21,695 bases of DNA, taken from NCBI GenBank assembly GCA_049999725.1, contig JBNGIS010008050.1, forward strand, positions 1 to 21,695, written 5' to 3'. The notes below the pieces were generated by a model. The model saw only the letters and a program-made list of their open reading frames with translations, was not told the DNA's origin and did no database searches. The translations under genes and the position numbers were made by a program. This document shows positions 1-8,164 of this stretch, one piece after another; positions within the stretch are counted from its first letter, which is position 1, and each line of letters starts with the position of its first letter. This DNA is from Haplomitrium mnioides. Its lineage: Eukaryota > Marchantiophyta > Haplomitriopsida > Calobryales.

Positions 1-190
1 GAGTATAGATAGTAATGTATAGAGATGTACCTTTTTTGTGTGTGTTGCTCCTAGATTTTTGGAAATTATTATGGGTTAGTAAATAATAAGAATAATAGTA
101 AATAGTTAGTAAAATATTAATAAATCGCTAATTATACCTAAGCCACCAGCCAAGCTAAGGAGGGAAAAAGAAGGGATAAATTGGATGAAG

Positions 191-259
191 AGGATCATTT
201 TGATCCAACGGGAGAGGTTGAAAGTGGAATTCCCGCCGGTGGGAATTAGGGCCACTTTC
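191..259. other. Two adjacent hairpins in the LTR
   Basis: The first hairpin (191-205) pairs GGATCA with TGATCC around a 3-base loop. The second (220-259) pairs GAAAGTGG plus AATTCCC with GGGAATT and CCACTTTC, a 15-bp stem with a 4-base bulge (AGGG, 248-251) and a short GC-rich loop. Both are duplicated in the 3' LTR, but there the second is cut inside its right arm at 11689. The role is unknown; it may be a structured RNA element or simply a fragile site. Confidence 0.7.
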
Positions 260-2764
260 ATAAAGGGAAAGAAAGAAGGGACTCCTTTCTGCTTGCGCGG
301 CGCAGCTTGGTGGGAATGAGTTAGTTGGGGCTGGAGGCTGGAGAAGCGCGGAAGGAAGGCATGAGTGTAAAATTGGTGTGGTGAGCCCAATGGACTACTG
401 CTCTAATGGGATTGTAGGCATGTAACTCTACAGATTCAAGTCGAATCCCGAGCTCGCTCTCTCCTGTTGCACAGTGCCTTTCTTGTGGGAAGAAATTTTG
501 GCTAGAGGTTGCTCGCGTTCCGTTTTTGGCGATGCTGATTTTTGGAGGGGCTAAAGAAGTCTCATAAAGGCAGATATACTATGTTCCCGTTGGAGGTGGG
601 GAAAGAATTGTTCCCTTGAGGGAGTTGGGTAGCTGCGTGGAGGCGATGCGCATAAACGTTAAGATGAAACTTTCTTGTGGAACTCGTAAGTGGTGTTCTG
701 TGCAACGGATGGGTCCTGGTAGCCAAGGGGTCACAGACGGCAGTGCAGTACGAATGGTGGCAGATTGAAAGGAGTTGTAGATAGAGGGATGAAAAGGAGT
801 GTGGCTAGCTTGAAGTGCATGACTCTGGCAGCATGAGAGCGGTCGTCGTAGAAACACTGCATGGGAGTCAAGAGGCATTGCATGGGGGGCAAGAACGGTT
901 GGGGAATGAATTGATTAAGGTGGGTATTGGGAAAACGAGCGGACCTGCGTAAACCCATGTTCCCCTTACCGTTAGAGAAGGAGGCTCGGAACCAAGAATC
1001 GCAGAAGAGGATCGCCATCACTGAAGGTCGAGTTATTCTGGAATGTATGGGCAGTGTAAAAGAAAATGAAGCTGGCTCCAAAATTCATGATTAGCAGCAT
1101 ACAGAGGAGAAAGAGGTCGTGTGGAGATTCGGCTCCCCATATGAATGCAGCTGGACAATGCCGACATATATGAGTGGGGGAATGCAAAGAATGTTGATGC
1201 AGGAAGCAGTCCCTAGACAGCGCTGGAGCGGTGGTCTGAAGGCACTACCTTAATTCCATGCATCGCCTGAAAAGGGTGATTTGAGATTGTGGTTGGTGTA
1301 AATAGAGAAGAGCGGGAGCTTGACGAAGAGGACCGGCGCCTTGTATGAATTGATTGGGTAGGAGATTTGAGAAATGGTCCTTGGTGGGGGCATAGGAAGC
1401 CGCTGCAGCAATGCGGCCTATGTACCCAGTTCGAAAGAATAGCCCATCGATTTGGTGAGGAGAATGGTAATTATTCAATCGCAATTGCAACAAGAAGAAG
1501 ATGGGACTAATGCAACAGGAAGAATTTAGCCCAGGAGGAAATCGCCAGGGAAAGGCTGTGAATTCGCAGGCACCAGAATCATGCAGGGAGACTGTCCCGA
1601 TCAGCCAAAATTGATCAAGGAGGCTGAAAGAGTGGAGGATGAAATTGAGGCTGGAAAATCGAGCTGGATTGATCTGGATTGAGAGACTTGCCCTGGGATT
1701 TGAACGACGAGTAAGGGGGCTCCAAGAATGCTGCGTCAATGACACAGGGTATGAAGGAAGCTACGTTGCATGAGGAGGAATGGTGGGTGCCCCCGATCCG
1801 GCCTACTCTTGTGCCATGCAAACTCAAAGGAGAATGCTAGAGGTTGTACGTGTTCAAGTGAAAGAATGAGACCGACAGAAGGATGAAGGCTGGATGTGAG
1901 AATCGTGACGCAGCCTAGTGCTGAGCAAATGAATGCACCACTCGCATTCTGGTTGTAATCCAAGAGAAGGGGTATGGGCGATGAGTTGAGGGGTTTCACT
2001 CAAGCTACTTGGATCCTCTACTACATGCAGCTCCTTAGCCTGTGCCCTCTCGAATTGATAGGGGTTCGGTTGCTGCAATGAAGAAGACGTGATGGTGGGA
2101 TGCGAGATTCGCAGGGGGGAAGGGTCGTAAGAGGTGTTTCGGAGTTGCGATTCCTAACGCATTGGATCAAGAAAGGAGAAAGAGTTGGAGATGAAAAGGG
2201 ATGATACCGTGAAGTAAGTTTTCTACATAGGTGATCAACATGAACAGAAGACTCCCCATAGTTGATGACGAGCCTAGTACTGCAGACGACCCCGCATGAA
2301 AATTTGGAGGAGTGGGTGTGTAGCACGCGTAGGAAGGAATAGAAGGAAGACGGAATAGTTTGTTGGACGTGGTAATATGGCTGACCAGTAGCAAGCCATG
2401 TCAGAAGGAGGAATTCAGTCCCTGAATTTTGCTGCTTGGAGAAAAAAGTATACCTGTGTATAGAGAGGTGAGGGAACATCGCAGAGCAAGTAACTCAGTG
2501 GGCGGGTTGTGCGAGTGACATTGTATGAAGATGAAGGCCAGTCGAAAAAAAATTCTCTTGCAAAACGAGGAAGGGTGAAAAAAGGGGTGCGCAATATTGC
2601 ATCTGATCCGAATCATGTGGAGAGGATATAAGAAAACAAATGAGGAGCTGCGAGCCCAAGTGCCTTGGAGACTCTTACTGCAGAGAACTCTGACACCTCG
2701 AATCCAGCCGTGGAGATTGGCGTTCCTAATTCTGCTGCCAACCAACTCACCAAGTAAAGAGAGA

Positions 2765-2812
2765 CTACGAAGAAGGCGAAGCAGTTCTCTACGAAGACGG
2801 TGAAGCATTTCT
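2765..2812. repeat. 24-bp tandem duplication in the LTR
   Basis: Two adjacent 24-bp units (2765-2788 and 2789-2812), both beginning CTACGAAGA, match at 21 of 24 positions. It lies in the purine-rich LTR body, downstream of the TATAAG candidate at 2627. Short tandem duplications are common in LTRs; no function can be assigned. Confidence 0.65.
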
Positions 2813-3955
2813 CTGGCGCAGAGGAGACAACATTGGGCTGTTCAAAAGATGAAGGAATCAGTTCTGGCCCCTCACATTGTATGAAGTTTCAGAGGAGTAC
2901 GCGCATTTGGCTTTTTCGCAGAAATCGAGCGGAGCATGTGCAGAAGCGGAACGTCCCTCAAATCGAACTGTTGAGGAAATGGAAGTAAGAAGGGAGTTGA
3001 GTGGGCATGGAATGAGCAAGATACCGCATGGTCCAGGAAAGTAAACATAAAAGAAGGGAACAAATGAAATCTGACCGTTGCAATGACTGGAGATAATCTA
3101 ATGGAGGGAATTACATGGAAGGGATGAAGACTGGGTAAGGTAGGAGAAAAGCAGAGAAGGTTCAGAGCGGGATTAGTGGATGGAAAGTGTCATAGAAGAC
3201 AGAGTAAGGTCAAGGAGGATGTTGTATGGTTCCAGGTGGTCAACCGGTCTACTATCAAAAGGGGATTAATAGTTCTTATAGGAAGAGTATGGTGGTAAAG
3301 CTAGTATAGTTGAGAGGAGAATGTTAAGAGGAGAAAGAAGAGGAGTGGTAGAGAAGAAAACTTGTTGAATGTTAAGTCGCGAGAGAAGGCAAATAGAAGG
3401 GAAGGGTCGTGGTATCAGAGGTTCGTTGACGAAGTATTCACCGGTGCAGATGATTTATTCCCAAGATGGCTCCGAGTGGCTGGTGGCGAAGGTAATAAAA
3501 TATTTAGGAAAATCTGAAACAAGTGGGTTGAGTGTTTATGTGATTGGGTGAGTGTGTCTAGTGAAGTAAATTCTGTGTTCCCTGTTCTGGTCTTGGTTAT
3601 CTGTTTCTGTGGTAAAGCAGTGAGAGTTAAGTGTAAGGGTATGTCCTGTTGTCAAGTAGTAGGAGAAGAAAAGCTATAGAGCTGAGGCTGCAGTATGTTG
3701 AACTCCAGTAGTGATCTGTAGGATCGAACAACCTATTTTTATTGGTTCTTGTTAATTTTGTTATTCAGGACATGATTAGTAAACATTGAGTATGTGCATG
3801 AGTTCCACGTATGATTGAATGTGAGTTTCGTTAGTCTCAAAGTTATAACACATAAAATTTCAGACGCATTTGATTTATTTCCTTTATGTTCTATGTACTT
3901 AACCCTGAACCTTGAGACCAACCAGCAAGCCAAAAGTTGTGTGCAGGTCCCGAAA

Positions 3956-4131
3956 CCGGTCCTGAGGGAAGAGAAGCACCCTCACGGCTCCTTGTGTCCT
4001 GGTGGACTTTACTACCACCACGACCAAGTGTAACCTTGGACAGCCGATCCTGGAGGGAAGAAGCACCCCCACAGTCCCTTGTATCCTAGTGGACCTTACT
4101 ACCACCACGATCAAGTGTCAACCTAGATAGC
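3956..4131. repeat. 88-bp tandem repeat (two copies) near the LTR end
   Basis: Copy 1 begins CCGGTCCTGAGGG at 3956 and copy 2 begins CCGATCCTGGAGGG at 4044, a period of 88 bases. Both contain a shared core with ACTACCACCACGA and CAAGTGT. A third start (CCCGATCAGC, about 4130) is abortive. The pair lies 130-310 bases before the PBS, in the presumed U5 end, which becomes part of the 5' untranslated region of the transcript. The pyrimidine-rich composition contrasts with the purine-rich LTR body. Confidence 0.8.
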
Positions 4132-4263
4132 CCGATCAGCGGGAGTTTTCACCTTATCCCAACCTGATACTCAACTTGAGAAGTTAGGCATATACTACAA
4201 CATCTACAACCGACCAACCATCAGGGCTCCTCCCCCTATGCCATGAACCCAAAGACCTAACAG

Positions 4264-4277
4264 TGGCGCCGTTGCCG
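4264..4277 (+). other. Primer-binding site of element 1 (tRNA-Asp type)
   Basis: TGGCGCCGTTGCCG is, from memory, complementary to the 3' end of plant tRNA-Asp and is the classic PBS of Athila-like elements. Fourteen consecutive bases match; the following bases (TTTT) do not continue the usual GGGA. It sits one base after the LTR end CCTAACA, the expected position for minus-strand cDNA priming. Confidence 0.88.
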
Positions 4278-4798
4278 TTTTCTCCGCCTTGTCATTCTTG
4301 AACCTTTTCTGCTTGGCCCTCGAATGGGTCACAGTGAGACCCCCGCATGGAGCATGTCTTTTGCTGAAATGGCTGAAGCATGTGACATGACCTTGGACCA
4401 TTTCCTGTATCGCCTGTGGGTGGAGACCATCGATACTCTCTGGTGGTTAGCTACCTGGATTCTGTTGGATACTCTCAGTTTTGAAGACATAGAGCCAGTT
4501 ACAAGCCTTCGATCTCTGCAGTAGTTAGTAGTTTCTTTGTAGTGCCCTTCATTAGTTCTCGGGGAGTCAGGTTCTTTATATCCTATGAACCATCGGGTTT
4601 CTCTTTGATCCAGCCTAGTTCTCTTCCATTCCTGATCTGAGGTGTGCCACACCTTTCTTTTGTCAATTCCGTTTGCATTTGCATGTTGGGCCAGAGGCCG
4701 TGGGCTGCAGGTTTCTTTTATTTTTGTGGCACATCCCTTTTCTGGAGTCTTGGAGTTTAGTCCTGAATCCTTAGGGAACACGGTGCTTCATTTGGTGT
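4278..4798 (+). other. Untranslated leader of element 1, with a small open frame
   Basis: About 520 bases between the PBS and the first gag Met. This is where dimerisation and packaging signals would be expected, but none can be recognised by eye. A 66-codon open frame (4324-4524, Trp- and Leu-rich, no recognised domain) begins 47 bases after the PBS, in a different frame from gag. It could act as an upstream ORF or be chance; I do not call it a gene. The + strand here is pyrimidine-rich. Confidence 0.6.
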
Positions 4799-5704
4799 AT
4801 GAAGCGTCCTCCTTCACTTCCTACCCCTTCTCGATCTGAAAGGTACGTCCGTAGGTGTCTGCGTCCATTACATCCTAGGAAATCAACTCGACCATCCCGT
4901 TCTCCTTCTCCGGTTCCCAATCCAGTCCCAGTCATGGCTTTCCAGCAGCCATTACCGTCACGGTATACATGCCAGAAGTTTACTGGCCAAATGGCGGTTG
5001 ATCGTGTGGACGCGGACACACATTTGAACCGTTTTCTGGCCTTAGCCGTTGCCACAGGAGATCCCGATGATGTTCTCAGACATCAGTTCTCGACCACCTT
5101 GGATGGCGATGCTATCAACTGGTATTTCATAGAGGCCGCTGCTATAGTTTCATGGCCTGATCTTCGTACAGCGTTTCTGGACCGTTTTCGTCCCGCGTAC
5201 CACTTTGATCGTGCTTGGGATGATCTATTCTGCATTCGCATGTATGCGGAAGAGTCCATACAAGATTACAGCAACCGATTTAAAGTAGTTGTCAGCAAGA
5301 GAAGAACTCCCCCACCAGCAGAAGATCAAACAGGGTTCTTCATCAAAGGTCTCCCCAATTCCATTCAAGAGCATGTGTTGCTCCAAGATCCCCAGACCTT
5401 AGACAGAGCCATCCAAGTGGCTACTTCTTACGAAAAAATGCTTTTGAGGAGAGAACGATTCGCATCAGCCAGTTCCTCTTCCCCCAGTGAGGCGCCCAGC
5501 ATGAGCACCCTGAGTTATGGGGCCTCACATGCTACCAGGACTGCGGCATCAGCTCACTCACCTCAAACTCCTGTAGTTCCTACTCGATCAGAATCTTCTA
5601 GTGCTTCCAACTCCCGCCGAGATGAATTTGCTGAGTTCAGAGCAGAGGCCAGAAATGATATATCCAATCTGCTGGCGGACCAAATGGCAAACATGAAAAT
5701 ATAG
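4799..5704 (+). pseudogene. gag: Gag capsid region of element 1 (gag-pol part 1), ended by TAG
   Basis: The frame opens at ATG 4799 with a basic Arg/Pro/Ser-rich N-terminus. A second Met at 4934 (residue 46) is the alternative start. Residues about 55-225 look like the retrotransposon Gag family (PF03732 type): Trp-containing helices such as DAINWYFIEAA, then DLRTAFLDRFRP and a FFIKGLPNSIQEHV segment. Gag forms the cytoplasmic particle that packages the RNA. TAG at 5702-5704 stops the frame before the zinc knuckles, yet the same frame resumes at once and stays coding, so this is a premature stop inside one gag-pol polyprotein. A C-to-T change at a CAG site would explain it. Deliberate readthrough is unlikely because the stop lies between capsid and nucleocapsid. 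Confidence 0.88.
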
Positions 5705-8164
5705 ATGGTCCAATCTGGTGCTGGACCCAGTACCCAATCTCAGCCTGCCAATATTTGGTGCACCAGATGCAATCAACAACATTCGTCTTTAGAGGCTTGT
5801 CCTCCTGCCACTTGGTGTGACTTGTGTCTCTCATCTGACCATGAAACTGTTGTTTGTCCCATTTGGTGAAGACTTCGAGTAGTGGAAGCTAAATCAAGTG
5901 CTAACGTCAACATGGCCATTGTTCCTCCTCCTACACTAGCGCTGGCTTCTACAACTTCGCCTCAAGCAGCACAAACAGCCAGTCAAGTCTCTACTCCTAT
6001 CTACCAGGCTCCTCCGGATGTCCAACCAGCACCTTATCAGCAGCAGAGCTACCCTCAGGCCGCCACGCAGCAAGGAGGAAATTCTCCATATGCTCCATAT
6101 AGGCCTCCTATGGGCCTGACATGTTATAATTGCCAAAGTTCTGATCACCTTTCCAGAGAATGCCCCCACCTTCGTACAAGGCAATATTATCAAAACAGGC
6201 CTCAGCCTATGTACCAGCGGCCTAATCAGGGCTACCAAAACCATCGCCCGTATAACAATCGCTTTGGAAATCAGAGCCAGAACTCTAACGGTTATTATGC
6301 TCCACAGCAGCCTCATTATAGGCAACACCAAAATTATCAGACTTATCAACACCACCAACCTGCATACCAACAGCAGCAAGCAGGGTACCAGCAATCAGGC
6401 TACCAGCAATCAAACTACCAGCAAGCTCCGCAGTATCAAGAACAACAATATCAACCTAACCCACAGTATCAGCCAGCGCCACAGCAAACTCAGAATTCTG
6501 GGGCAGGGTATGCTCCTCCGCCACCACAGATTACTTATTACCAGGCGCAACCCAGTCAGGCTGCGGCAGTTCAGCCAGCTCAACAATTGGCTTTGGCACC
6601 AGCCCCTCAGCCTCAGCAACTGGCTGCCCCACAAGCGACTCCTGTTCTCCCTACTCCCGCAAATGCTGGGCCCACACAAAACGTCCAACAAGTCCAGGTG
6701 GTCCTAGTCAATATTACCTTACGCTCTGGGGCGCAATTAGCCACTCCTGCTTCCACTCTTCGGCCAGATGACACCTCTGTAGTGGCAGCTCCTCCCTTGG
6801 CTACCCCACCAGCACGAGCACCTAGGCTCAACTTTTCCACTGAATCGGCCAACCTCAATGCTCGTGCTAATCTCCCTTACAGGATTCCTGCCCACACTCT
6901 AGTGGATCCTCTTCCCTCTCCTCAGGGTCCACTCGACCAACCTATTTCAGCTAGTGGCCCAGACATGGGCCCCACAGCGGACGCCTTACCTCCTCCTCCT
7001 AAGCGACCTGTCAAAGGCATTCCCATGAAGCGGCATAAGTGCAAGGCTCTCCCCTTATCTTTGCAGAACATTGCCCCCTATGATATCTTTGCAGATGTTG
7101 CTCAACAGCCGGCACACATGTCCATCGGCCAGCTGTTGCGATTACATGCACCCTCACGAAATTCTCTTCGATCAGCCTTGGTCTTACCTCGGAAGCACGC
7201 CACATCAACCTGCTTACTGAAAGCCCGCAAGTCTAAAGCATGTCACCGACGCACACAGTCAATGCTTCCCACTACGGATCCTTCCTTTTCCTCTTCTCCA
7301 TGCATTCCTCTCAGTTTGGGTGACGATCCTCCTCCTATGGCAGAGCTCCCGCCCGACGAGGACCCCTTATCAGTAGTTCATATGGTTTCTTTATATGACC
7401 CTGGTACACCAGCCACTGCAGTCCTCATAGATGGTGTCATGATGCCAGCGGCACATTTGGACACTAGTTCTGCAGTTAATCTAATGACTGAGCATACCAT
7501 GAGCGCTATAGGATACCCAACGACTGCCTTGCAAAAAACCTCTCTTGTGCTTCGGCTTGCGAATGGCAGCGATGTTCTGCCCCTTGGGGTTCTTCGCAAT
7601 GTGCCCACACTCTTTGCAAACCAGGAATACTTGGTGCACTATTTGGTCTTGCGCACCATGCAACGTAATCAATATCCTTTACTCCTTGGGCGTCCATGGC
7701 TGAAACAAAGCCATGCTCAATTAGATTTTGCGGATGGCACGCTGACCATTGGACCTCCAGAACAGAGAGTTGTTCTCTCCATGTATACACAAGCTCCTTC
7801 TCTATCCCCTCAATCTCTGGAGAAGCAGTTTACAGATTTATCACTGGTGGATACAACTGCTCGATTCTTGATCCCCGAAGTTGAAAATGATACACTCGAT
7901 CCTTTCGATGAATTCTTTCTCACCTGTAATTTCCTGGAAGTGCAATTTAAAGACTTACCAGTTCTCCCAGCAGAACATAAAAGCCTCAAGGTCTATGATG
8001 GAATTTCTGAGGCCCAAGAACCAGCTTTCTTGCAGCTCATCCACAAATACATCGATGTTTTTGCGTGGGAATATGATGAGATGATAGGAGTACCAGCATC
8101 TGTCTACCAATATCACATCAAGCTTCGACCGGATGCTCACCCTATCCGAAAGCGTCCTTATTGA
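5705..8164 (+). pseudogene. gag-pol: Zinc knuckles, Gln/Tyr-rich linker and aspartic protease of element 1 (gag-pol part 2)
   Basis: Continues in frame with gag. Knuckle 1 (Cys codons 5759-5800) is CX2CX9C with its His one residue early. Knuckle 2 (5813-5857) and knuckle 3 (6122-6163, CYNCQSSDHLSREC) are canonical CX2CX4HX4C RNA-binding motifs. TGA at 5867-5869 lies between knuckles 2 and 3. A long Gln/Tyr/Pro-rich linker follows. The protease covers about 7390-7730: its catalytic Asp is at 7460 in LDTSSAVNLM and the family closing motif LLGRPWL is present. The residue after Asp-Thr is Ser instead of the usual Gly, which may impair it. The segment ends with the lead-in to RT and TGA at 8162-8164, another stop in the body of the polyprotein. 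Confidence 0.87.
6180..6640 (+). repeat. Gln/Tyr/Pro-rich low-complexity coding tract
   Basis: Between zinc knuckle 3 and protease the frame encodes about 150 residues made mostly of Gln, Tyr, Pro, Asn and Ala. It includes near-tandem YQQ units (GYQQSGYQQSNYQQ, about 6388-6425). The composition resembles prion-like, phase-separating RNA-binding domains. The DNA is CAG/CAA/TAT-rich, which suggests growth by slippage. Element 2 does not show an equivalent tract at this position. Confidence 0.8.

Larger units (their letters stand above)
1..4262 (+). repeat. 5' LTR of element 1, missing its first ~433 bp
   Basis: Positions 1-256 repeat at 11434-11689 (single mismatch, C48 versus T11481), which proves the left part is LTR. 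The right end is set at ...CCTAACA (4262), one base before the PBS, and it mirrors TGTTAGG at 11001. No protein-coding gene is supported in these 4.3 kb. The + strand is purine-rich from the start to about 3.4 kb, which leaves many minus-strand frames open by chance. Weak candidate signals are TATAAG at 2627 and AATAAA at 3494. A tRNA-like stretch (about 376-455) and an 11-base match to an initiator-Met PBS (3410) are treated as findings. The part beyond 256 is assigned to the LTR by position only, because the 3' copy is truncated; a nested insertion is possible. Confidence 0.75.

Noticed and set aside
1245-2808. Open frames of 135-166 codons on the minus strand (1245-1745, 2021-2479, 2401-2808)
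   Set aside because: They overlap in different frames, have no recognisable domain, and are rich in Ser, Leu, Phe and Pro as expected from the complement of purine-rich DNA. They lie in the LTR.
3956-4131. CRISPR-like repeats
   Set aside because: There are only two adjacent 88-bp units with no spacers, in a plant retrotransposon LTR.
5702-5869. Stop-codon readthrough separating Gag from Pol
   Set aside because: Two stops (TAG 5702, TGA 5867) fall between capsid and zinc knuckle 3, not at a Gag-Pol border, and a third stop lies just before RT. Mutation fits better.
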